A DNA stretch of 64,000 nucleotides from JAPUME01 sp027294185 (GTDB lineage: Bacteria; Acidobacteriota; Terriglobia; UBA7540; JAPUME01), in NCBI GenBank assembly GCA_963555835.3, contig CAUVWZ020000002.1, positions 1,612,001 through 1,676,000 on the forward strand. Direction: 5' to 3'. Of this stretch, positions 9,031 to 16,804 are shown piece after piece. The number at the start of each line of letters is the position of its first letter. Within the stretch, counting starts at the first letter, position 1. The translations under genes and the position numbers were made by a program. The notes below the pieces were generated by a model. That model made no database searches, was not told the origin of the DNA, and saw only the letters and a program-made list of their open reading frames with translations.

Positions 9031-10092
9031 ATGAATCATCGCGGAAGAAAAAACATAAGAGCCCTGATCAATCCGACGGCTCGGGCGATATTTGCCCTGA
9101 GCGTCGCCCTGCTTTTCCTCGTACTTCCGGCTCCGGGGGCGCGAAAAATTGTCGAGAGAATCATCGCCCGCGTTAACAACGAAATCATCACCCTCAGCCA
9201 ATACCGTAAACAAGAGGAAGAACTCCGTCAACGGTTCGCCAAGGAAAGTAACGGCGGGAATTTCGAAGCCGAATTCGAAAAAGAAAAGAAGAATTTGCTG
9301 CGAGATATGATCGATGAGACGCTTCTGGTGCAGAGGGCACAGGACAGGGACGTGTCGGTCGACACTCGCCTGGTGAGACACCTGGATGACCTTCGTCAAA
9401 AATTGGGCCTGGAATCCATGGAAGCCCTGGAGGAAGCCGCGAAGGCACAGGGTCTTTCCTGGGAAGATTATCGGGAAGGTATATCACGGCAGCTCATGAC
9501 CCAGGAGGTCATGTACCGTGAGGTGCGCTCGCGCATCATCATTTCCCGCCAGGAGGTTCGCGAGTACTACGAGGAGCATAAAGAGGAGTACGACCGCCCC
9601 GAAGAAGCCCGCCTTCAGCAGATTATGATTTCCATGAAAGACCGAAACCCTGCGGTGGCGCGAAAGATCGCCGAGGAAGTCCTCAAGAAAATCAAGGAAG
9701 AGGAGAACTTTGCCAACCTGGCCCGCAAGTACTCCGACCACTCCACGGCTCCCTTGGGCGGCAACACCGGATGGTTCCGTCGGGGAACGATGAGCCCGGA
9801 ATTTGAAAAACTGGCCTTTGAGCTCCCGGTCGGAGAGACATCCGATATCCTTACCATGGGGGACGAGCTCCGCATCGTCCGGGTGACCGATCGTCACGAG
9901 GCCGGAATCGCCAGCTTTGAGGAAATGGAGCCGCGCATTACCGACAGGCTGTACATGGTGAAGATGGAGCCTGACCTGCGCAAGTTCCTCGTAAAGCTTC
10001 GCCAGGAAAGCCACATCCGACTCATTCAAGGTTACGTTGACACCGGCGCTCCCCCCGAGGAACCTCTTTTACGCGCCCGGCGCCGAAACTAA
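9031..10092 (+). CDS. SurA/PpiC-type periplasmic peptidyl-prolyl isomerase
   Basis: A periplasmic chaperone and parvulin-type prolyl isomerase that likely assists outer-membrane protein folding. A signal sequence (IFALSVALLFLVLPAPGA) follows a basic N-terminus. It is followed by a SurA-like N-terminal segment (VERIIARVNNEIITLSQYRK, then a helical region with LLRDMIDETLLVQRA). One PpiC domain follows (EARLQQIMISMK, then NFANLARKYSDHSTAPLGG and GWFRRGTMSPEFEKLAFEL). E. coli SurA has two parvulin domains and about 430 residues; this 353-residue protein has one. A strong promoter lies 49 bases upstream, and the next gene follows after 7 bases. Confidence 0.9.
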   Translation: MNHRGRKNIRALINPTARAIFALSVALLFLVLPAPGARKIVERIIARVNNEIITLSQYRKQEEELRQRFAKESNGGNFEAEFEKEKKNLLRDMIDETLLVQRAQDRDVSVDTRLVRHLDDLRQKLGLESMEALEEAAKAQGLSWEDYREGISRQLMTQEVMYREVRSRIIISRQEVREYYEEHKEEYDRPEEARLQQIMISMKDRNPAVARKIAEEVLKKIKEEENFANLARKYSDHSTAPLGGNTGWFRRGTMSPEFEKLAFELPVGETSDILTMGDELRIVRVTDRHEAGIASFEEMEPRITDRLYMVKMEPDLRKFLVKLRQESHIRLIQGYVDTGAPPEEPLLRARRRN

Positions 10093-10099
10093 ACGATCC

Positions 10100-11137
10100 A
10101 TGAAGGATCTCTACGTCCGAGACCTCGCAGCCAATCAGACCATCAGTTCTTCCTTCCTGGTCAGGGAAAAGACTCTCCGCTCCCGACGAAACGACCCCAC
10201 CAAGGTATACCTCTCCATTAAGCTGGGCGACCGAACCGGGGAGATCGAGGGACGTGTCTGGGATAATGCCGACCGCCTGACCGGAGAGTTTCAGGCCCAT
10301 GATGTAATCCGCGTGAGCGGGAAGGTGGAGCTCTACCAGGGCACGAAGCAGTTGAACATCCGCTCGCTCCAGCTCTGTCCGACGGCCGAGGTGGACCCCG
10401 CGGATTTTCTGCCTTCCACCAGCCAGGACGTAGACCGTATGTACGCCGACCTGCTGGCCCGAGTCAAGGGATTCAATAACGAATGGTTAAGAAAGCTTCT
10501 CCTCAGCCTGCTGGAAGACCCTGAGCTCGCCGGACGGATCAAACTCGCCCCGGCTGCCATGATGATGCACCACGCCTACGTGGGCGGACTTCTGGAGCAC
10601 ATCACATCCCTTGTGGAGCTTGCCCGGCGGATCGCGGACCACTACCCCGCTCTGGATGAGGAATTGCTCGAGTGCGGAGCGATACTCCACGACATCGGAA
10701 AGCTGTACGAGTTCGAATACTCCCGCTCGCTCGAATACTCCACTCGCGGCCGGCTTGTAGGCCATATGGCGATCGGCCTGGAGATTCTGAGGGAGAAAAT
10801 CTCCGTTCTCGGCGGATTTCCCTCAGACCTCCGGTATCGGCTGGAGCACATGATCCTCAGTCATCACGGGGAATACGAGCTGGGATCGCCGGTCCTTCCG
10901 GCTTTTCCGGAAGCCATGGCACTTCACCTGATGGACCAGCTCGACTCCAAGCTCCAGAGTATGGATGCGCAATACGAGCGTGACCAGGAACTTCCCGGTG
11001 ATTGGACGGATCGAAACCGCGCTCTGCGCCGCATCTTACTAAAACCCGCAGCCGGAGCCTCCTCCGCCCGCAAGGAGAAAGGCTCTGAAACCCCCAATGC
11101 CCAACCAGGGAAAACAGAGAGGTCCTCGAACCGGTGA
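10100..11137 (+). CDS. YhaM-like 3'-5' exoribonuclease (OB fold plus HD domain)
   Basis: A two-domain protein like Bacillus YhaM, which trims RNA or single-stranded DNA from the 3' end. Residues about 15-100 form an OB nucleic-acid-binding fold (VYLSIKLGDRTGEIEGRVWD, then IRVSGKVELYQG). The HD phosphohydrolase domain follows, with HHAYVGGLLEHITSLVELA, the HD pair in ILHDIGKLYEF, LVGHMAIG and ILSHHGEYELGSP supplying metal ligands. ATG 10100 is preferred to 10037 because the earlier start overlaps the upstream gene by 56 bases. The gene is 7 bases behind the surA-like gene and surely cotranscribed. The C-terminal 30 residues are charged and low-complexity. Confidence 0.88.
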   Translation: MKDLYVRDLAANQTISSSFLVREKTLRSRRNDPTKVYLSIKLGDRTGEIEGRVWDNADRLTGEFQAHDVIRVSGKVELYQGTKQLNIRSLQLCPTAEVDPADFLPSTSQDVDRMYADLLARVKGFNNEWLRKLLLSLLEDPELAGRIKLAPAAMMMHHAYVGGLLEHITSLVELARRIADHYPALDEELLECGAILHDIGKLYEFEYSRSLEYSTRGRLVGHMAIGLEILREKISVLGGFPSDLRYRLEHMILSHHGEYELGSPVLPAFPEAMALHLMDQLDSKLQSMDAQYERDQELPGDWTDRNRALRRILLKPAAGASSARKEKGSETPNAQPGKTERSSNR

Positions 11138-11174
11138 TCTCGGCCCGCAACAGTGAAATAAGAATGCTCCACCG

Positions 11175-11531
11175 ATGAGCTCCAACCCCTTTCCTTCTCG
11201 CTTGAGCCTCCCCCCCCTGGAACTCGACTGTATGAAGTCCGTCTGGGCGCTGGGACGGGGCACGGTGAAACAGGTCCATCGGGACTTGGCTTCCCGCAGG
11301 CCTTTGGCTTACACTACCGTTCTGACGGTCCTGGACCGCCTGCACAGGAAAGGAGTAGTGCGCAGGGAAAGAATGGGAAAGGCTCACCTTTACCGCCCTG
11401 CCTATTTTGAGGAGGATGCCCGCAAGGATGCCCTGGAAAGACTGGTAAGGGATTTCTTTGGAGGTTCTGAGCACCGATTGGCCAACTACCTGGGCAATCC
11501 AGGTGATCGACCCGCCTCCTTGGATGAATGA
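11175..11531 (+). CDS. BlaI/MecI/CopY-family transcriptional repressor
   Basis: A 118-residue winged-helix repressor of the Penicillinase_R family. The signature run is LPPLELDCMKSVWALGRGTV, then PLAYTTVLTVLDRLHRKGVV, the recognition helix region, and RERMGKAHLYRPAY forming the wing. The short C-terminal dimerisation segment (ALERLVRDFFGGSEHRL) is present. Such repressors are usually inactivated by a BlaR1-type sensor peptidase encoded next door; none is visible here, so it is an orphan whose target and signal are unknown. No strong ribosome binding site precedes the ATG; it may be translated from the yhaM-like transcript 37 bases upstream. Confidence 0.88.
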   Translation: MSSNPFPSRLSLPPLELDCMKSVWALGRGTVKQVHRDLASRRPLAYTTVLTVLDRLHRKGVVRRERMGKAHLYRPAYFEEDARKDALERLVRDFFGGSEHRLANYLGNPGDRPASLDE

Positions 11532-11640
11532 GGAGCGGCATGATCCTCTGAGCGATCTCGAAAATGGAGATCTCGCGGGGGCGCGTTAAGCGAATCGATT
11601 CAGCCCTGGAAGAAAACCAGGGAGGAGAACAGGGGGGAAT

Positions 11641-11976
11641 ATGGGAAAGGAAAAGCGCATTCAGCGGCGCACCGAAGCATCCATTCCCATGGAGATTCAA
11701 GGCACCGACGTGGCGGGTGAAGAATTTCAGGAATCCGTGACGGCACTGGAAGTAAGCAGGCGAGGCGCTTCATTTCTCACACCGCGCGACCTTGCGGTTC
11801 TTACAGAGTTGACGGTGGTCATCCCGGGGCGAGGGCCCACACGCTCCAAGGAGGGTCCGACCGACTTCTTCTCTTCCGCGGCTGTCGTGCGCGTCATGCC
11901 GGAGGGGGAAATGAAGCGCGTCAGCGTCCGCTTTATCGGTTCCACTCTTATGACCTTCGTTTCCGAGGGTACCTGA
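11641..11976 (+). CDS. PilZ-domain protein
   Basis: A stand-alone PilZ domain of 111 residues. The first c-di-GMP arm is present as RIQRR near residue 6-10. The second motif reads EVSRRGASF where the consensus is (D/N)xSxxG, so the first position is Glu and nucleotide binding may be reduced. A GGAGGAG/GGGGG ribosome binding stretch precedes the start. The stop at 11974-11976 lies one base from the convergent rsmI stop, so transcripts of the two genes must overlap. Related to the N-terminal domain of the coiled-coil protein at 49743-51488. Its role (motility, surface or transcription) cannot be told from context. Confidence 0.75.
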   Translation: MGKEKRIQRRTEASIPMEIQGTDVAGEEFQESVTALEVSRRGASFLTPRDLAVLTELTVVIPGRGPTRSKEGPTDFFSSAAVVRVMPEGEMKRVSVRFIGSTLMTFVSEGT

Positions 11977-11977
11977 C

Positions 11978-12883
11978 CTACCCCTCCTCGGGCACCTCGG
12001 CAGGTACACTCTTTCGCCTCTGCCATTGGCGATAGACTTCACTTCGAGAAAGGCCGCGAGTCCGCGCCACCACCTTCATCGCTTCCTTCTCCCCCCATCC
12101 CTTTTCTTTCATCAACTGGGCCACTTCGTCGGCCGGAGAAAACTGCTTGGCCGGAACCGATTGCTCATCGGGAGGTCCTATGATGAGAGTTATTTCACCT
12201 TTCAGGGACCGACTCTCGATGCGCTCCAGGATCAGACTGATGCGACCCCGCAGAAACTCCTCATGCACCTTCGTGATCTCACGGGCAACGACAGCCTGCC
12301 GATCACCCAGCGTATCTCGAATCTCCTCGAGCGCTTCCCGCAATCGATGCGGCGCTTCGTAGAAAATGAGAGCGTGGAAAAGCGCGCGCATCTCTTCAAG
12401 CGCCTTCCGTCGAGCAGATCGCCGGGCAGGGAGAAATCCTTGAAAGGCGAATCGTTCCATCGGCATGCCGGACGCCGCAAGAGCCGCCGCAAAAGCCGAC
12501 GCCCCGGGGATGGGGACGACGGGCACGTGGTGCCGGATGGCAAGGCTCACCAGACGATAGCCGGGGTCTGAAATCAGGGGCATCCCCGCATCCGAAACCA
12601 GGGCGATCCTGGCTCCCTCTTCCAGTTTCCCCACCAGCTCTGTGGCGCGGGTCAGCTCGTTGTGCTCGTGATAACTCAAAGTAGGTTTTCGAATTTCGTA
12701 GTGGTTCAGCAGCTTCCGAGTCTGGCGGGTGTCCTCGCAGGCGATCAGATCGACTTCCTTGAGAATGCGGAGCGCCCGCAAGGTGATGTCTTCCAGATTC
12801 CCGATCGGTGTTCCGACCAGGTAGAGTCTGCCCGCAGCGTCACCCTGCGCATCGGGAACCGATTCGGTTGGCCGCAAACTCAT
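11978..12883 (-). CDS. rsmI: 16S rRNA (cytidine(1402)-2'-O)-methyltransferase
   Basis: A SAM-dependent tetrapyrrole-methylase-fold enzyme that adds the 2'-O-methyl group to C1402 of 16S rRNA in the decoding centre. Typical motifs are LYLVGTPIGNLEDITLRAL, ACEDTRQTRKLLNHY, LVSDAGMPLISDPGYRLV, PIPGASAFAAALAASG and the FYEAPHRLREAL segment. The C-terminal helical domain (GEKEAMKVVARTRGLSRSEV) is also present. ATG 12883 with GGGAG upstream is chosen over ATG 12943; it gives 301 residues, close to the family length. A minus-strand terminator at 12962-12989 separates it from the upstream TPR gene, so it probably has its own promoter. Confidence 0.95.
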   Translation of the reverse strand: MSLRPTESVPDAQGDAAGRLYLVGTPIGNLEDITLRALRILKEVDLIACEDTRQTRKLLNHYEIRKPTLSYHEHNELTRATELVGKLEEGARIALVSDAGMPLISDPGYRLVSLAIRHHVPVVPIPGASAFAAALAASGMPMERFAFQGFLPARRSARRKALEEMRALFHALIFYEAPHRLREALEEIRDTLGDRQAVVAREITKVHEEFLRGRISLILERIESRSLKGEITLIIGPPDEQSVPAKQFSPADEVAQLMKEKGWGEKEAMKVVARTRGLSRSEVYRQWQRRKSVPAEVPEEG

Positions 12884-12948
12884 GTCGCATTCTCCCTCTT
12901 CCCCTGGAACTCTCCCCGCCTGCCCCTCAGCCTTCAAGCGCAAGCGGC

Positions 12949-12989
12949 CAGAAACAGAAAACCCCGCTCACGACGGGGTCGGAGCGGGG
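12949..12989 (-). terminator. Rho-independent terminator after the TPR lipoprotein gene
   Basis: On the minus strand an 8-bp perfect stem, CCCCGCTC/GAGCGGGG (12982-12989 and 12962-12969), with a 12-base loop is followed by TTTTCTGTTTCTG. It lies just after the stop codon of the TPR gene (13016) and before rsmI. Confidence 0.75.
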
Positions 12990-13015
12990 TAAAGGGGGAA
13001 TTCAGAATCGGGTAA

Positions 13016-13789
13016 CTAACCCTCCTCCTGAAGCGCCGCCCTCTTCAACTCAAGCGACTTCTGCATCCAGGAGTCGGCCAACTTGATGTCCTCTTCTCGC
13101 GCCGCGGTCTCTTCCTGCAAATCAGCCCGCTGCCGATAGAGGAGATTCAGGTAAGCCATTGCATCGGAGTAGTTCGGCCGAAGGTCAATCGCCTTTTCCA
13201 GGCTTTCAATACCTTCCTTCACGATCCCGGAATTCTTCTCCGCCAACTCCTGCCGCACCCGCGGCGGAAGAGGCTTTGCCGCATCGAGGAGCCTCAAATC
13301 ATTGCGCACGGATTGGTTGTCGGGATACGAAATCGCCCAGTCGATCACTCCAATCCAGTAATAGGGTTCAGGATTGTTCGGCTCCACCCGAATGACCTTT
13401 CGCTGAAACTCTTTCGCCTCCTCGAACTTCTCCATGTTGTAATACATGCTGGCAATCCCGAACAGCGAGCTGACGTTTTGCGGGTCGTCTTTCAGAACTT
13501 CCCCAAACTCCTTGATCGCTGTCACGGCGATCTCCATGTTTTCATCGGACTTGCCGCCGGGAATGTACTGCGAGGCAAATGCTGTGGCTAGATAAAGCTT
13601 GGCGTTCAGCAGAGTGGGATCGAGCTCGATGGCCGTGCGAAAGAAACCGATTGCCTGCTTGAACTGCGCGCTTCGGTAAGCATGCACGCCTTTATTGAGC
13701 TGGTCTCTCGCCCGGAGCTTTGTACAACTCGCGGACGTCAGGGCTGCACAGCCAAGCAGCACGACAGTCAAATACACCCTGAGTTTCAT
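13016..13789 (-). CDS. TPR-repeat lipoprotein
   Basis: A small exported tetratricopeptide protein. The N-terminus MKLRVYLTVVLLGCAALT ends in a lipobox SASC, so it should be lipidated. At least three helical repeats follow: DQLNKGVHAYRSAQFKQAI and FFRTAIELDPTLLNAKLYLA, then VSSLFGIASMYYNMEKFEEA with the Asn-Pro-containing RVEPNNPEPYYWIGV, then IESLEKAIDLRPNYSDAMAY with LNLLYRQRADL. The start is ATG 13789, directly at the signal peptide, rather than 13837. It is the last gene of the tonB-exbB-exbD-exbD block, an arrangement common where the TPR protein assists a TonB-type machine; that partnership is inferred from position only. A terminator follows at once. Confidence 0.85.
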   Translation of the reverse strand: MKLRVYLTVVLLGCAALTSASCTKLRARDQLNKGVHAYRSAQFKQAIGFFRTAIELDPTLLNAKLYLATAFASQYIPGGKSDENMEIAVTAIKEFGEVLKDDPQNVSSLFGIASMYYNMEKFEEAKEFQRKVIRVEPNNPEPYYWIGVIDWAISYPDNQSVRNDLRLLDAAKPLPPRVRQELAEKNSGIVKEGIESLEKAIDLRPNYSDAMAYLNLLYRQRADLQEETAAREEDIKLADSWMQKSLELKRAALQEEG

Positions 13790-13846
13790 TTTCCCTCGCC
13801 TCCAAAATCCATCCTGAAGTTTCAAAACCGGCCCCAATCCTGCCGG

Positions 13847-14293
13847 CTACCGGTTCTCGCTCTCGATTTTTCGGGTCATCAGGCCGATTTTATCAATCCC
13901 CGCGCCCTTGGCCACGTCGATTACAGCCGCCACATCGCCGAACGGCAGCGAATCGGCGCCCCGGACGAACATGACCCGCTCGCTTCGAGTCTTGAAAATA
14001 TCCTCCAACCGCTGGCCGAGCAACCGGAAATCAACCTCATCCTGGTTGATCTTAACCTTGTGGGTGATCGGGTACTCATCTCCGATAGATACAACGACGG
14101 TCCGGTTAATCACGTCCAGGCTGGGAGGTTCGGCATTGGGGTTTGGCTGCGGGACGAGCGCGTCCAACCCTAATGGGTTGGGGGGGTTGATCACCATGAA
14201 AATAATGATCAACACCAGCATGACATCAATTAACGGCGTGATATTGGGTTCCGACATAGCGCCGCCCATGGCTCCGGCTCTGACCATAGACAT
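13847..14293 (-). CDS. ExbD/TolR-family biopolymer transport protein (second copy)
   Basis: A proton-channel subunit with one N-terminal transmembrane helix and a periplasmic domain. The helix carries the conserved protonatable Asp in SEPNITPLIDVMLVLIIIF; the rest (NRTVVVSIGDEYPI, then RSERVMFVRGADSLPFGDVA and VIDVAKGAGIDKIGLMT) is the usual TolR/ExbD periplasmic fold. A good GGAGG site lies 8 to 10 bases upstream of ATG 14293. It is the second of two exbD-like genes behind exbB; the pair differ clearly in sequence, so the channel may be hetero-oligomeric. Between them (14294-14408) there is no further gene. Confidence 0.93.
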   Translation of the reverse strand: MSMVRAGAMGGAMSEPNITPLIDVMLVLIIIFMVINPPNPLGLDALVPQPNPNAEPPSLDVINRTVVVSIGDEYPITHKVKINQDEVDFRLLGQRLEDIFKTRSERVMFVRGADSLPFGDVAAVIDVAKGAGIDKIGLMTRKIESENR

Positions 14294-14408
14294 ATAACCA
14301 TTCCTCCTACGTTTTCAAATGCTGCCACTACCGTCGCAGAGACTATCAGGATACCTGAAAGCACCCTTACGCCGACCAGGGTGAGCCAACCGGGAGCGCC
14401 GGGGCGGT

Positions 14409-14846
14409 TCACATGCCAGCCGGCATTACGGCCGCCCGCTCAATCCTCTCCGTTAGCAGACCCAGATGATCCACACCTGCCGCCCGAACACCGTCCACCA
14501 CCTTGACGACGTCCCCGTACTTGGCGCGAGCGTCGCCCTTTACATAGACGGTCTTATCGAGCTTCTGAGCTACTGCATCCTCCACCTTTGTGGTGATTTC
14601 TCCGGGTAGAATCATGCTCGTACCGAGAAAGATCCGCCCGTCACGGGTAACGGCAAGCAGGATGGCATCCTCCTTGTCGGCATCCGGCATCTGGCGCGGA
14701 TTCTCGGTCTGAACCATATCCACACTGACGCCCTTTTGGAGCATCGGGGTGATCACCATGAAGATGATGAGCAAGACCAACATGACGTCGGCCATAGGGG
14801 TCACGTTGATTTCTGAATTGACTGGCGCTGCTTTGTACTTGCCCAT
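14409..14846 (-). CDS. exbD: ExbD/TolR-family biopolymer transport protein (first copy)
   Basis: A 145-residue ExbD-type subunit. Its transmembrane helix carries the key Asp in NVTPMADVMLVLLIIFMVIT. The periplasmic part has the family-typical LAVTRDGRIFLG, then TVYVKGDARAKYGDVVKVVD and RAAGVDHLGLLTE. It overlaps the exbB stop by one base (TAATG), which is strong evidence for translational coupling. With ExbB it forms the proton-driven motor that energises TonB encoded just upstream. Confidence 0.95.
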   Translation of the reverse strand: MGKYKAAPVNSEINVTPMADVMLVLLIIFMVITPMLQKGVSVDMVQTENPRQMPDADKEDAILLAVTRDGRIFLGTSMILPGEITTKVEDAVAQKLDKTVYVKGDARAKYGDVVKVVDGVRAAGVDHLGLLTERIERAAVMPAGM

Positions 14847-15580
14847 TACTTTCTATTCCTCGCGGCCCGTTTGATGAAGTAGTCAATCAGCTCGGACGAG
14901 GAGTTGTCCATTTCCACGTCGAAGGATTCGACCTTGCCGGTGAAATAGTTGAACATCCACACGGCCGGTACCGCCACGAACAGACCGATCGCGGTGGCCA
15001 CCAGGGCCTCAGCGATTCCGCCCGCCACGGCCGCCAAACCCGTGGATTTCGCCGCCGCAATCCCCTGGAAGGCGTTGATGATGCCGACGACGGTGCCGAA
15101 CAGACCCACGAAGGGAGCGGTTGCCCCGATCGTCGCCAGTCCGCCGATGCCGCGTTTCAACTCGGCGTGCACAATGGCGGCAGCCCGTTCCAGGGCGCGC
15201 CGGGATGCGTCAATTTCTCCACCCGGAAGGTCGCTGGAGGCTTGGTGCGCCTGAAATTCCTGTAGCCCGGCCGTAACGACCTTGGCCAGGTGGCTGTGCT
15301 TGTTGTGATCGGCAATGCTGATGGCTTCGTCGATTTTGCCCTCCTTCAGCGCTCCGGCAACCAGGGGAGCGAATTGCCGTGACTGCTTACGGGCTGCACT
15401 GAAAGCGATAAAACGGTCGATCATCACGCCGATCGACCACGCCGACATGACGAACAACAGGATGACGACGAGTCGAGCCGGCCATCCCATCAGCCGCCAC
15501 ATGCTAATGGGGTCAAACGCGATGACTTCTCCCTCCTGGAGAAGCCATAAGGCTATAGGAAGCAATTTTAGGGTCAACAT
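14846..15580 (-). CDS. exbB: ExbB/TolQ/MotA-family proton channel protein
   Basis: A 244-residue inner-membrane protein of the MotA/TolQ/ExbB family with three expected helices: LVVILLFVMSAWSIGVMIDR (about 35-55), then IGATAPFVGLFGTVVGIINA, then VATAIGLFVAVPAVWMFNYF. These last two are the conserved proton-channel helices. It pairs with the two ExbD proteins and TonB. The start ATG 15580 follows GAGGAGGAAA. The C-terminus ends in a charged cytoplasmic tail. The ExbB-ExbD stop and start overlap indicates stoichiometric synthesis. Confidence 0.95.
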   Translation of the reverse strand: MLTLKLLPIALWLLQEGEVIAFDPISMWRLMGWPARLVVILLFVMSAWSIGVMIDRFIAFSAARKQSRQFAPLVAGALKEGKIDEAISIADHNKHSHLAKVVTAGLQEFQAHQASSDLPGGEIDASRRALERAAAIVHAELKRGIGGLATIGATAPFVGLFGTVVGIINAFQGIAAAKSTGLAAVAGGIAEALVATAIGLFVAVPAVWMFNYFTGKVESFDVEMDNSSSELIDYFIKRAARNRK

Positions 15581-15625
15581 TTTCTCTTAGGTTTCCTCCT
15601 CAATAAGATTCCAGAGCTGCCGTCA

Positions 15626-16648
15626 CTATCCGGTCAAACGGAAGTTGACGTCAATCTGCGTAATCACTTCTACCGGCTCACCGTTCAGCATCGTCGGCTG
15701 ATAGCGCCAACGCTGCACGGCGTCCAGAGCTGCCTTGACGAGTAGCGGGTGACCGCGGATCACTTTCAAGTCCTTGATCGCTCCCCCGCGACTGATCACC
15801 GCCTCCAGACGCACAGAGCCCTGAATGCGTGCCATCTTGGCCAGTGGCGGATAGACTGGATCCGGTTTGCTGATGAGCTTGGCGGCCTGAACCTGGCCTC
15901 CCAGTCGAATCCGCTTCGGTGCCTTCGGCTTCGGCGGCGGCGGCGGCGCGGCCATGGCGCTGATGATGCCTCCGATAACGCCACCCGCTGTCCCGCCCGG
16001 CATACCGCCGGGTACTCCACCGACGACTCCCGCCGTAGGCGCCGGCGCTATGTCCTCAACGATCTGTATGATCTTATCTGGAATTTTGGTCGGCACCCGC
16101 ATCAGGTCTTCCGCAGTTACTTTCCGCTGAATGCGCTTTACCTGTATTACTTTGGCAGGCGGCGGAGGCGGTGGCGGTGGCGGTGGCGGTGCCACCAGGA
16201 AAGTCATTAATTGGCCCCGGGGAAGCGCCTCCATCTTGATCAGGGGGTAAAGGATCAAGCTGGCCATCAGGAGAGCTTGGAACATGTAGGCGCCCGGCAT
16301 GCTCGCCCGCCTCCAATCCCCGGTCTTCTTGGCCGAATAAAAGAGGTACAACACGAAACCGGCCAGGTTCAGCACCATGACGGAAATCGGCCAGGCAATA
16401 TTAAAGCCTTCCCGGCGCGAATCTGTCCATGCGTAGGCGATCATTAACGCCGTGACAGCCCCAAAGACACACAACATCGTCGATTGGAACTGGAGCACCG
16501 GTCTTTCGATACCGAACGACACAATGGGCAGGATGAACCACGCCGTCGCAAACAGCACCGCTCCGACGACAAACGCAATCACCCAATGCAACCGCCTCAA
16601 GACGGGAATATTCCCGGTTGAAAGGTCCATCAAACTATTTTCAAACAT
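15626..16648 (-). CDS. TonB-family energy transducer with polytopic N-terminus
   Basis: The C-terminal 80 residues are a TonB domain (PDPVYPPLAKMARIQGSVRL, then AVQRWRYQP and the closing ITQIDVNFRLTG), which contacts TonB-dependent outer-membrane receptors. Before it lie an eleven-proline run, a basic stretch and a Gly-rich linker (GGVPGGMPGGTAGG). Classical TonB has a single anchor; here four hydrophobic segments occupy the first 150 residues (for example VIAFVVGAVLFATAWFIL, MLCVFGAVTALMIAYAW, VMVLNLAGFVLYLFY and MFQALLMASLILYPLI). ATG 16648 with GGGGGAG upstream is chosen over 16696. The Pro run is encoded by GGCGGT-type hexamer repeats (minus-strand complement, near 16160-16190) that could slip in length. 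exbB follows 45 bases downstream. Confidence 0.88.
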   Translation of the reverse strand: MFENSLMDLSTGNIPVLRRLHWVIAFVVGAVLFATAWFILPIVSFGIERPVLQFQSTMLCVFGAVTALMIAYAWTDSRREGFNIAWPISVMVLNLAGFVLYLFYSAKKTGDWRRASMPGAYMFQALLMASLILYPLIKMEALPRGQLMTFLVAPPPPPPPPPPPAKVIQVKRIQRKVTAEDLMRVPTKIPDKIIQIVEDIAPAPTAGVVGGVPGGMPGGTAGGVIGGIISAMAAPPPPPKPKAPKRIRLGGQVQAAKLISKPDPVYPPLAKMARIQGSVRLEAVISRGGAIKDLKVIRGHPLLVKAALDAVQRWRYQPTMLNGEPVEVITQIDVNFRLTG

Positions 16649-16741
16649 AACAGGCTCCCCCCTTTTTGTTCGTAGGCCCTGATCGGCCCATCCCAAATGG
16701 AAGCATCCCTAGAGTTCTTAGGAAGAATCTTTTATTAAACC

Positions 16742-16804
16742 TGCCCCCCACCCTACCATTTCAGAGGGCGGGTTGCAACAGAGTCTTGAGTCTGTTCCGG
16801 CGCT
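16742..16804. repeat. Intergenic remnant resembling part of the 27.2 kb palindromic tract
   Basis: Between tonB and secF the run CCCACCCTACCATTTCAGAG followed by GGCGGGTTGCAA resembles the stretch at 27204-27256 (CCCACCCTT, CCCTCCCGCTTTCAGAG, GAGGGCAGGTCGCAA). I read it as a partial, diverged copy of the same repeat family. It could also contribute to secF transcript termination. Confidence 0.4.

Noticed and set aside
8548..9176. Plus-strand ORFs after mfd (8548-8787, 8850-9176)
   Set aside because: They lack ribosome binding sites and known motifs, and the second overlaps the start of the surA-like gene in another frame.
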